Shown: piece by piece, positions 1-6,106 of the stretch
Layout: the number at the start of each line of letters is the position of its first letter
Numbering within the stretch: the first letter of the stretch is position 1
Source: Thermotogaceae bacterium
Lineage (GTDB): Bacteria > Thermotogota > Thermotogae > Thermotogales > Thermotogaceae
Reading direction: 5' to 3'
DNA: 6,187 bases
Assembly: GCA_021161105.1 (NCBI GenBank)
Contig: JAGHBG010000155.1
Location: forward strand, 1-6,187
Program-made: the position numbers and the translations under genes
The notes under the pieces: generated by a model
What the model was told of the DNA's origin: nothing
The model's database searches: none
The model's input: the letters and a program-made list of their open reading frames with translations, nothing else

Positions 1-96
1 CCAAAAGAAAGTTTTATACTTTCTATTCGTTTATTTAAAGATTCATTTCAACACTTTCATGTATATGGTAAGATATATATCAAGGAGATGTTCTGA
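1..96 (+). CDS. Possible C-terminal end of an upstream gene (partial)
   Basis: Frame 1 is open from the left edge to a TGA at 94-96, directly before the ATG of the PIN-domain gene at 97. It would encode about 31 residues ending in GKIYIKEMF. This is the usual spacing for a gene cotranscribed with its neighbour, and the PIN gene's ribosome binding site would lie inside it. The evidence is thin. A second frame is also open across this stretch and ends at 98-100, and a 19-base inverted repeat at 6-24 fits a non-coding leader equally well. No family can be recognised from so short a tail. If real, it might be the antitoxin usually found upstream of a VapC toxin, but nothing in the residues shows that. 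Confidence 0.25.
   Translation, partial: PKESFILSIRLFKDSFQHFHVYGKIYIKEMF
6..24. repeat. Perfect 7-bp inverted repeat, 5-base loop
   Basis: AGAAAGT (6-12) and ACTTTCT (18-24) are exact reverse complements around the loop TTTAT. The stem is AT-rich and no clean T-run follows, so it makes a poor terminator. It could be an operator upstream of the PIN-domain gene, since toxin-antitoxin operons are commonly autoregulated at such sites, or it could be chance in AT-rich DNA. Confidence 0.35.
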
Positions 97-549
97 ATGA
101 AAATATATCTTGATACATCGGTAATATCAGCACTATTCGATTACAGAAATCCAGAAAGACAAATGTTAACAAAAGAGTTCTTTAACTTTAGTGAACTACA
201 TGAACTTTTTGTGTCAGATTTGACAATCTTAGAAGTAGAGAAAACGCCAAATTCTGAGCTGAGAAACCAGATGATAAAATTCATGAAAGATTGGGAATTC
301 GGCATACTGGAAGTTGATGAGAATGTTCATAAGCTTGCAATGGAATATGTAAAGTACGAAGCCGTGCCAGCTTCATATATGGAAGATGCTTATCATATAG
401 CAGTGGCTACATTGAATAGCATGGATTACCTTGTTAGTTGGAACTTTCGGCATATAGTAAGAATGAAAACAAGAGCGGTGGTAAAAATGGTGAACAGCTT
501 AAGAGATCTTAGGTATGTGGAAATAATTTCTCCTGCGGAATTACTTTGA
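97..549 (+). CDS. PIN-domain protein, VapC-like putative ribonuclease toxin
   Basis: This 150-residue protein has the length and motifs of a single PIN domain. PIN domains are Mg2+-dependent RNA nucleases, and in VapC toxins they cleave tRNA or rRNA and stop translation. Seen in the sequence: the N-terminal strand with LDTSVI (Asp6), a middle acidic position in LTILEVEK (Glu46 or Glu48), MEDAYHIAVA (Asp97, His100), and a final strand with SWNFRHI (Asn116 in the fourth conserved site, a form common in this branch). The start is the ATG at 97, set by AAGGAG at 82-87. There is no signal peptide or membrane segment. A small gene follows 13 bases downstream and probably shares the transcript. Classical VapC genes lie downstream of the antitoxin, whereas here the only intact partner follows the nuclease. 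The PIN assignment is secure; the toxin role is inferred. The RNA target cannot be told from sequence. Confidence 0.85.
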   Translation: MKIYLDTSVISALFDYRNPERQMLTKEFFNFSELHELFVSDLTILEVEKTPNSELRNQMIKFMKDWEFGILEVDENVHKLAMEYVKYEAVPASYMEDAYHIAVATLNSMDYLVSWNFRHIVRMKTRAVVKMVNSLRDLRYVEIISPAELL

Positions 550-562
550 GGGAGGTGAAGCT

Positions 563-754
563 GTGAAAAGAAAGTTCAAAGAAGTCGAAAAAGAGTTTCC
601 AGGTGATACTGCCCTTCAGCAAATCCATATAGCAAGAAAAATATTGCAAGAGGAAGCTAAAAAAAAGAAAATGGAGCTTTGGGAATATATAAAGTTTGCT
701 CTTAAAGAGAAAGAAAACTATCTTAAAAGTAATTCTTTTGAAAAGAATCGATAA
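563..754 (+). CDS. Small basic hypothetical protein, possible partner of the PIN protein
   Basis: This is a 63-residue, highly charged protein (many Lys and Glu), predicted mostly helical, with no signal or membrane segment. It starts at a GTG (563) behind a strong site, GAGGGAGGTG at 547-556, that overlaps the end of the PIN gene. The middle reads FPGDTALQQIHIARKILQEEA, followed by a second helix around MELWEYIKFALKEK (approximately residues 37-50). I have the impression that small proteins with a similar 'ALQQ-HIARK' core are found beside PIN-domain genes in other bacteria, but I cannot name a family. Its size, charge and tight coupling to the nuclease gene suggest an antitoxin-like or regulatory partner; this is inference from context. 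There is no recognisable DNA-binding fold such as AbrB or ribbon-helix-helix. The coding call is supported by the ribosome binding site and the short gap. Confidence 0.7.
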   Translation: MKRKFKEVEKEFPGDTALQQIHIARKILQEEAKKKKMELWEYIKFALKEKENYLKSNSFEKNR

Positions 755-762
755 AGATTCTT
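732..762. terminator. Overlapping small hairpins between convergent genes; weak terminator candidate
   Basis: Two alternative inverted repeats share bases: ATTCTTTT (732-739) with AAAAGAAT (741-748), and AAGAATC (743-749) with GATTCTT (756-762) around a 6-base loop. They cover the last codons of the small plus-strand gene and the start of the gap to the convergent ATPase gene. On the minus strand the second stem runs into a T-rich stretch (GATTCTTTTC), which would suit termination of the ATPase transcript. Few G-C pairs make this weak. No better terminator is visible in the 35-base gap at 755-789. Confidence 0.3.
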
Positions 763-789
763 AAGGACGAATTTTTGATAGAATCAAGC

Positions 790-1790
790 TCATCTGTTGT
801 TTAAAATCTCCCTTGCTGCCAATTCATCAAGGCGGGTTTTGAATCTGATGCCTCTGTTTATCGGATTGTAAAAGAGTATCTCTCTGTCAACAAGATTTCT
901 CATTTCCTTTAAAAATTCTTTGCTTTTTGGGAATTCCTTATTTATCACTGCTTTAAGTACTTTTAAAACTTCCTTTTCATTTTCTCCGCTCATTATCTTT
1001 TCACCAATATATAACAGTATTTTGGCATTGGCTTCTTTGTACAGCTCATCAACAACTTTTAACGGTTCTTTACCTTCAAGAACTTCCTCAAGAATCCAAG
1101 GGCCTCCCCCAGCCTTTTCCACGATTTCTTTCGCCTCTTTTTTGTCAATTCCTTCATTCACGAGGATGTTATACACCGTCTCATCATCAAAGAAATCAAC
1201 AAGGTAATAGCGGGAGGTGTTTTTAAGTGTTGAATCGCTGTAAACCTCTTCTATGAAGAAAGTATCAGAGCTCATCACTATTACATGCGTCAGGTGAATA
1301 ACTTTTGCGAGACGAACAAAGAAATTAAAGAATGCATCTACTACTTTTCTTTGTCCGTTTATGTAGATGTCTTTGAAGTCCTGTATCTCGTCAAATACTA
1401 TCACCGGTGTCCCATATTTTTCTTTAATTTTCAAAATCTCTTCTTCAAGTAATACAAACGGGTCTTTCTCTTTCCTAAATACCTTTAATAGCTCTTCTGT
1501 TTTTATCGTTATGAACGCTAAGTTTATATCAAAGAGTTTTAAGAGTACTGAAGAATACCCTTTTGCACCAAGCAGTATAGAAAGTGCGTCTTCAATTTTT
1601 TCTATGGCGTATTGCCTTAGGTCATTCCAGATAAATTTCAACGGTTCGTCTTTGAGCTCTTTTGCTATATTCAGCACTAACGTGCTTTTCCCCGAAGATC
1701 TCGACCTATATACAAAAAGTATTGCATTTAGCTCTGATTCAATGTATCTTTTTAAGTCTTTGACTCCCTTTCTCTATTCCAGAATTTCAT
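790..1790 (-). pseudogene. Frameshifted archaeal-type P-loop ATPase (ATPase_2-like AAA+)
   Basis: The family consists of P-loop ATPases abundant in archaea and Thermotogota, of largely unknown function, with an NTPase domain and a C-terminal winged-helix region. The gene starts at an ATG (1790-1788) behind TAAAGGAGGA (1810-1801), and its first residues MKFWNRERE are the family's typical opening. That frame stops at TAA 1754-1752 after 12 codons. From 1764 the next frame continues as KDLKRYIESE...LFVY and stays open to 790. One lost base near 1765 explains this: the span is 1001 bases, one short of 333 codons plus stop. The long frame has no well-placed start of its own; the first GTG (1677) lies after the Walker A motif. 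Seen in the rebuilt 333-residue protein: Walker A as RSRSSGKST (1707-1681; the first Gly is Arg), Walker B VIVFDEIQ (from 1404 downward), a sensor-like VIVMSSD and a helical C-terminus. Probably a recent pseudogene; a sequencing error is possible. Confidence 0.8.
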
Positions 1791-1820
1791 AATTGATTCC
1801 TCCTCCTTTATCTTGTTTCA

Positions 1821-1829
1821 ATTTTAACA
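1821..1829 (-). promoter_or_regulatory. Possible -10 element for the ATPase gene
   Basis: On the minus strand TGTTAAAAT (1829-1821) resembles an extended -10 (TGn followed by TAAAAT). It lies about 30 bases before the ATPase start codon, in the divergent intergenic region. No good -35 is visible at the usual distance, so this is only a candidate. Confidence 0.25.
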
Positions 1830-1850
1830 TATAAAGCTTCCCTTTTTAGG

Positions 1851-1859
1851 TGATATAAT
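1851..1859 (+). promoter_or_regulatory. Extended -10 promoter for the UPF0173-nfo-minC-M42 operon
   Basis: TGATATAAT matches the extended -10 consensus TGnTATAAT exactly. It lies about 48 bases before the ATG at 1907, which predicts a transcript start near 1866 and a leader of about 40 bases. No clear -35 is found 16-18 bases upstream; extended -10 promoters can work without one. The element sits inside an imperfect 15-base palindrome (1851-1865, arms TGATA and TATCA) that could be an operator. It is the only good promoter seen ahead of the five overlapping genes. Confidence 0.6.
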
Positions 1860-1906
1860 TTATCAAAGTAAATAAAAAGCAGAAATAATTTTAAGGGGGT
1901 GATATT

Positions 1907-2593
1907 ATGAAAATAACCTTTATTGGGCATGCCGCTGTTCTCATAGAGGGAAGTAAGAACATCGTTATAGATCCCTTTATTGAAGGAAACCCGGCAGCCA
2001 AAATAAAAGTAGAGGATCTTCCAAAGATAGATTACATAATTGTAACTCACGGTCATGGCGATCACATAGGAAACACAGTAGACATAGCTAAAAGAGATAA
2101 AAGTGTTGTTATCTCAAATTTTGAAATAAGCTTTTATTTGCAAAAAAAAGGAGTGGAAAATGTTCATCCCATGCATATTGGTGGAAGATCCGATCTTGAG
2201 GAAATTAAAATTAAACTAACGCCCGCGCTTCATGGAAGCGGAATAATAGAGGGAGACCAAATAATATACGGCGGGAACCCTGCAGGAGTAATTATAGAAT
2301 TAGACCATAAAAAGATTTATCATGCAGGCGATACGGGCTTAACAAAAGATATGGAACTTTTAGAATATGAGGACATCGATGTAGCTTTTCTTCCAATTGG
2401 AGGAAACTATACAATGGATATAGAAGACGCTTTTATTGCAACAAAAATGATTTCACCAAAAATTGTTGTTCCAATCCACTACAACACATGGCCTGTTATA
2501 GCAGCTGACCCTGAAGTTTTCTGCAGGAAAGTTTGTGAAATCAAAAAAGCTGAATGCAAAATCCTAAAACCGGGTGATAGCCTTGAAATATGA
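1907..2593 (+). CDS. UPF0173 metal-dependent hydrolase (metallo-beta-lactamase fold)
   Basis: This 228-residue protein matches the length and motifs of the UPF0173 family, relatives of UlaG-type hydrolases in the metallo-beta-lactamase superfamily. Seen in the sequence: the N-terminal FIGHA segment, IDPFI (Asp22), the metal motif THGHGDH (His48, His50, Asp52, His53), His109 in PALHGSG, HAGDTG (Asp142) and a late PIHYNTWP (His191). This is a complete dinuclear metal site, so an active cytoplasmic hydrolase is expected. The substrate is unknown for the family, and antibiotic resistance should not be read into the fold. The start is ATG 1907, set by AAGGGGGTGAT (1893-1903). It is the first gene of a five-gene run, and its end overlaps the endonuclease IV gene by 11 bases. 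Confidence 0.93.
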   Translation: MKITFIGHAAVLIEGSKNIVIDPFIEGNPAAKIKVEDLPKIDYIIVTHGHGDHIGNTVDIAKRDKSVVISNFEISFYLQKKGVENVHPMHIGGRSDLEEIKIKLTPALHGSGIIEGDQIIYGGNPAGVIIELDHKKIYHAGDTGLTKDMELLEYEDIDVAFLPIGGNYTMDIEDAFIATKMISPKIVVPIHYNTWPVIAADPEVFCRKVCEIKKAECKILKPGDSLEI

Positions 2594-3446
2594 TATAAGA
2601 CTTGGCGCGCACATGCCAATCGGTAAGGGGTTTCATGTTGTACCTATGGAAACTGTTGAAATTGGAGGGAATGCTTTCCAAATATTCCCCCACAACGCTC
2701 GTCAATGGAAGGCAAAACTTCCTGACAAAAAAGTAGTTGTGCAATTCAAAAGAAACATGAAAAAATACAACATAGATTTTGAAGCTGCACTGTGTCATAG
2801 TGGTTACCTTATAAACCTTGCTTCACCCAAAGAAGATACATGGAGGAAATCTGTAAATCTTTTGGAAACAGAAATTAAAATATGTGCGGCTCTTGGAATT
2901 AGATACCTTAACATGCATCCAGGCAGTCATGCTGGAAAGGGCATAGACAAAGGGATTGATCTTATAGTAAAAGGTCTGGATGAAGTCTTTAAAAGAACAG
3001 AAGACTTAGATGTCATGATCTTGTTAGAAAATGTAGCTCCCAAAGGTTCAGCAATTGGATACAACTACGATCAAATAAGACGGATAATAGAAGCATCAGC
3101 CCATTCTGAAAGATTGGGAACAACTTATGATACATGTCATGGTTTTGATGCGGGATACGATATAAGGACTCCCGATGGAGTCAGAAAACTTCTTGATGAA
3201 ATAGATAAAGAAATAGGTCTTGAAAAGCTTAAATTTATTCATGTTAACGATAGCAAATACCCGCTTGGTGCTGCAAAAGACAGGCACGAAAGTATTGGAC
3301 TTGGTCATATAGGCAGAGATGGTTTTAAAAATTTCTTTTCCTTTGAAGAAATAAGGAGAGTACCGTGGATTTTGGAAACACCAGGAAAAAATGAGGAGCA
3401 TGCTCAGGATATAAAAAGAATCCTGGAAATCCTGGAGGAGATTTGA
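2583..3446 (+). CDS. nfo: Endonuclease IV (deoxyribonuclease IV), AP endonuclease
   Basis: Endonuclease IV cuts DNA 5' to abasic sites and removes blocked 3' ends in base excision repair, using three zinc ions in a TIM barrel. All nine metal ligands are visible (numbered from the chosen start): His72 (CHSGYLINLASP), His112 (MHPGSH), Glu149 (LLENV), Asp183 and His186 (YDTCHGFDAGYD), His220 (HVNDSK), Asp233 and His235 (KDRHESIG), and Glu265 (ILETP). At 287 residues it has normal family length. I prefer the TTG at 2583: GGGTGAT (2572-2578) lies 4 bases before it, the same spacing seen at other genes here, and the protein then begins shortly before the conserved RLGAHMP. An in-frame GTG at 2574 would add three residues but overlaps that ribosome binding site. 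It overlaps the upstream hydrolase by 11 bases and minC by one base. It closely resembles the T. maritima enzyme as I recall it. Confidence 0.96.
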   Translation: MKYDIRLGAHMPIGKGFHVVPMETVEIGGNAFQIFPHNARQWKAKLPDKKVVVQFKRNMKKYNIDFEAALCHSGYLINLASPKEDTWRKSVNLLETEIKICAALGIRYLNMHPGSHAGKGIDKGIDLIVKGLDEVFKRTEDLDVMILLENVAPKGSAIGYNYDQIRRIIEASAHSERLGTTYDTCHGFDAGYDIRTPDGVRKLLDEIDKEIGLEKLKFIHVNDSKYPLGAAKDRHESIGLGHIGRDGFKNFFSFEEIRRVPWILETPGKNEEHAQDIKRILEILEEI

Positions 3447-4081
3447 TGGTTGAATTTAAAATTACGAAAGGTGGCATTCTTTTAACCATAAAAGATTATA
3501 AAAAATCCTCAGAAGTAGTCTCAGCTGTTGAGGAGAAATTGCAACAAATGAAGGATATGTACCTGAAAGGCGATAAGGTTTCTTTAAAGGTAGAAAACCA
3601 CTATCGCCATGTTATGGATATACCCAGGATAATCAAAACGATACAAAACTTTGGGCTTGAGGTATCAAAAATAATCGTAGGTGAGGAAGAAGAAAGCACT
3701 GCTCTTCAAAGCATGAGTGTTGTAGAAGAAGAAACCGCAAAATCTGGAACAAAGGTGGTTAAAAGAAATGTAAGATCAGGTCAGGTTGTAGTTCACTCTG
3801 GTGATGTTGTGATTTTTGGTAACCTGCATGGTGGTGCAGAAGTGATGGCGGGAGGATCAGTCATAATATTTGGAAATGCAGAAGGAATTATCAGAGCAGG
3901 TTTAAACGAAGGATATTCAGTGGTTGTAGCAGCTCTACACTTGCACCCTTCCATACTCCAAATAGCCGATAAGACAGCTCGGATCAGTAAAATTTTAAAG
4001 AAACCTTCCGTAGCTCATATTAGAGCCGGAAGAATTGTTGTTGAAGAGTGGGACAAAGTTAAATTCAAGGAGGAATTCTGA
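3446..4081 (+). CDS. minC: Septum site-determining protein MinC
   Basis: MinC inhibits FtsZ polymerisation and, with MinD at the membrane, keeps the division septum from forming near the poles. The 211-residue protein has the expected two parts. An N-terminal FtsZ-inhibiting domain (about 1-80, alpha/beta) is joined by a short acidic linker (about 80-100) to a C-terminal beta-helix domain (about 102-205). The C-terminal part carries the MinD-binding RSGQ motif (Arg110-Gln113) and the glycine-rich turns HSGDVVIFGN, GGAEVMAGGSV and IRAGLNEG. The start is ATG 3446, with GGAGGAG at 3434-3440 five bases upstream; the TTG at 3443 is too close to that site. The ATG overlaps the nfo stop (TGATG), and the minC stop overlaps the next ATG in the same way. 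minD and minE are absent from this window; Thermotogota encode MinD elsewhere, as far as I recall. The sequence is very like T. maritima MinC. Confidence 0.95.
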   Translation: MVEFKITKGGILLTIKDYKKSSEVVSAVEEKLQQMKDMYLKGDKVSLKVENHYRHVMDIPRIIKTIQNFGLEVSKIIVGEEEESTALQSMSVVEEETAKSGTKVVKRNVRSGQVVVHSGDVVIFGNLHGGAEVMAGGSVIIFGNAEGIIRAGLNEGYSVVVAALHLHPSILQIADKTARISKILKKPSVAHIRAGRIVVEEWDKVKFKEEF

Positions 4082-5088
4082 TGATTGAGACAAAAGAACT
4101 TCTTAAGAAACTCTCAGAGATAGATGCTCCATCTGGCATGGAGCATAACGCTCATGGTTTTTTAAAAGAAATTCTTGGCAGCGGCTTTGAAACTAATCTA
4201 CGAGGATTTGTCCATGAAATCAAAGGCGAAGGAAAACTCAAAGTCGGTGTCTTTTGCCATCTTGATGAAATAGGACTCCTTGTTGCGAAAGAAAAGGGAG
4301 ACGGATTTTTCTATCTTGAGACTGTTGGCGGAGTTGATCCGAAGATCCTTCCATCAACCAGAGTAAAAGTTTATACAAAAGGCGGAATAGTTCGAGGGGT
4401 AATTGGTATAATAGCTCCTCATTTAACCCCTTCAGAGAAGAAGGGTAAAGTGCAGGGATATGATGATATACTACTCGATGCTTCTATAGATGATTGGAAG
4501 AAAATAAGTATTGGAGATAGGGTGGTTCTGGATGTAAAACCATCGGAACTTGCAGATTTAATCACCGGGAAAGCTTTAGATAATCGTGCTGGATGTGCTG
4601 TTTTGATAAAAACCAAGGAGTTCTTAGAGAGTCTAAAGCACGAAGCTGATGTTTATCTTATCTTCTCCAGTATGGAAGAGATAGGAGGTCCTGGTGCGAG
4701 GAGCGTTGCTCATCAACTTGAACTTGATTATGCCCTTGTCACTGATGTTACCTTTGTAGAAAAAGTTGATGGACACAAAAAAATAAACATAGGAGATGGG
4801 CCAGCCATCGGTATAGGACCTTTCATAGATAAGAAGTTATTTGAACTTGCCAAAAAAGTTGCAGAAAAGCATGGAATAAAGTATCAAATAGAAGCTCTTC
4901 CAACGAGAACGGGAACCGACACAGATTCAATAAAAACTGCGTGGATAGGCATAAAAACGTTACTTGCATCTGTTCCAATAAAATACATGCACACTCCTGT
5001 TGAAGTTGTAAATCCAAAGGATGTCGAGGAAACCGCAAGACTTTTTGCCCATATAATTGCCCAATTCAGAGGTGATAAAAATGAATGA
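4081..5088 (+). CDS. M42 family metallo-aminopeptidase (first paralogue)
   Basis: M42 peptidases are two-metal aminopeptidases that usually assemble into tetrahedral dodecamers (TET) and trim short peptides in the cytoplasm. Relatives are often mislabelled endoglucanase or cellulase M. The 335-residue length is typical. Seen: His60 and Asp62 in CHLDEIG, the bridging Asp167 in KALDNRAG, catalytic Glu199 and metal ligand Glu200 in SSMEEIGGPGA, Asp222 in VTDVT, and His304 in YMHTPVEVV. The site is complete. A PA-like insert lies between about residues 70 and 155. The start is ATG 4081, directed by AAGGAGG at 4067-4073. It overlaps the minC stop by one base and its own end overlaps the next gene by eight. 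The peptide preference cannot be read from sequence. The subunits might co-assemble with those of the second paralogue downstream; mixed TET complexes have been described in archaea. Confidence 0.94.
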   Translation: MIETKELLKKLSEIDAPSGMEHNAHGFLKEILGSGFETNLRGFVHEIKGEGKLKVGVFCHLDEIGLLVAKEKGDGFFYLETVGGVDPKILPSTRVKVYTKGGIVRGVIGIIAPHLTPSEKKGKVQGYDDILLDASIDDWKKISIGDRVVLDVKPSELADLITGKALDNRAGCAVLIKTKEFLESLKHEADVYLIFSSMEEIGGPGARSVAHQLELDYALVTDVTFVEKVDGHKKINIGDGPAIGIGPFIDKKLFELAKKVAEKHGIKYQIEALPTRTGTDTDSIKTAWIGIKTLLASVPIKYMHTPVEVVNPKDVEETARLFAHIIAQFRGDKNE

Positions 5089-6106
5089 ATATTTCAAATT
5101 ATTAGAAGATCTCACAAATCTTAACGGTGGATCTGCTGATGAAGACAAAGTGAGAGATTATATAAAAGAAAAAATAGAAAGCAAAGTCGACAGGATATAC
5201 ATTGACAATATAGGAAATCTCATAGCTTTTAAAAAAGGAAGAAAAAGTGGGTTCAAACTTGGAATTTTGTCCCATATGGATGAAGTATCTTTCATGGTAA
5301 CTGATGTAAACGAGGATGGCACATTATCCTTCAGACCTGTTGGAGGCATTGATCCAAGAGTTGTTATTGGAAAAAAGCTTTTAGTCGGAGAAAAAATTGG
5401 CGTTGTTGGATTTAAACCTATTCATCTTCAAAAAGACAAAATTGAAAAGGTAAATTACGATCAGCTCAAGATAGATATTGGTGCCAAAGACAAAAACGAA
5501 GTTAAGATAGAAATTGGAACCTACGTTTATTTCACAACAAAGTATGAAGAAACAGAAAACTATGCCACAGCAAAAGCTTTTGATGATAGAGCTGGTTGTG
5601 CTGTGAATTTAATAGCAGCTGTTGAAACCACTCCCATGTATGATACCTATTTCATATTCACCGTTGGTGAAGAAATTGGTCTTATGGGAGCTTCCGTGAT
5701 AATGGAGCAACTTGACCTCGATGCTGCAATAATACTTGAAGGAACTACAGCAGGTGATCTGCCGGAATTAGAAAGCTACAAATGGGCTACACATCTTGGT
5801 GATGGGCCAGTTTTTACATTCTTTCACTCGGGATACGTCATTGATCAAAGAATGCTAAAAGCTTTTATCAAGACTGCAGAAAGATTAAACATAAAATACC
5901 AGATGAAAAGAAGAACTCCTGGTGGTACCGACGCAAGAAAAATAGCAACAACAGCTAAAGGTGCACCAGCTGGAGTTATATCGGTACCCTGCAGATACAT
6001 ACATTCACCTGTTTCTGTGATGAACAAAGAAGACTTTCTTAATACAATAAAGCTTGCTAAAGTACTCATAAGTGGTGAGGAAATCTTTAAAGAAATAAAG
6101 GGATAA
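5081..6106 (+). CDS. M42 family metallo-aminopeptidase (second paralogue)
   Basis: A second M42 peptidase of 341 residues, clearly related to the preceding one but strongly diverged. Seen: His65 and Asp67 in SHMDEVS, Asp168 in KAFDDRAG, Glu197-Glu198 in TVGEEIGLMGA, Glu220 in ILEGTTAGD, and His308 in RYIHSPVSV. The ligand that is Asp222 in the first paralogue is Glu here; Asp or Glu both occur at this site in the family, so activity is expected. The start is the ATG at 5081, four bases after AGAGGTGAT (5068-5076). Upstream in-frame near-starts such as TTG 5057 lack a ribosome binding site and lie inside the previous gene. The eight-base overlap with the first M42 gene implies coupled translation. 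The gene ends the recognisable operon. It probably degrades peptides in the cytoplasm; the substrate range is unknown. Confidence 0.94.
   Translation: MNEYFKLLEDLTNLNGGSADEDKVRDYIKEKIESKVDRIYIDNIGNLIAFKKGRKSGFKLGILSHMDEVSFMVTDVNEDGTLSFRPVGGIDPRVVIGKKLLVGEKIGVVGFKPIHLQKDKIEKVNYDQLKIDIGAKDKNEVKIEIGTYVYFTTKYEETENYATAKAFDDRAGCAVNLIAAVETTPMYDTYFIFTVGEEIGLMGASVIMEQLDLDAAIILEGTTAGDLPELESYKWATHLGDGPVFTFFHSGYVIDQRMLKAFIKTAERLNIKYQMKRRTPGGTDARKIATTAKGAPAGVISVPCRYIHSPVSVMNKEDFLNTIKLAKVLISGEEIFKEIKG

Noticed and set aside
1752..1773. Programmed -1 frameshifting to express the ATPase
   Set aside because: The two frames overlap only between about 1773 and 1755. I see no classical slippery heptamer in the zero frame there and no obvious stimulatory hairpin. 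A simple one-base loss is the better reading, though not proven.
920..1792. Plus-strand open frames opposite the ATPase gene
   Set aside because: They are serine- and phenylalanine-rich, as expected of the complement of a coding strand, and lack ribosome binding sites. The minus strand carries recognisable ATPase motifs.
1808..2065. Minus-strand open frame across the divergent promoter region
   Set aside because: It runs through the promoter and into the conserved start of the UPF0173 gene, and its composition is unlike a real protein.
1907..2593. Beta-lactamase or antibiotic resistance role for the metallo-hydrolase
   Set aside because: Length and motif layout fit the UPF0173/UlaG-like branch; the shared fold alone does not support resistance.
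2541..3401. Minus-strand open frames opposite endonuclease IV
   Set aside because: The plus strand encodes all nine zinc ligands of endonuclease IV. The opposite frames have no motifs or supported starts.
4081..6106. Endoglucanase/cellulase M annotation for the M42 genes
   Set aside because: The di-metal aminopeptidase site is complete in both; the cellulase label is a known legacy misannotation of this family.
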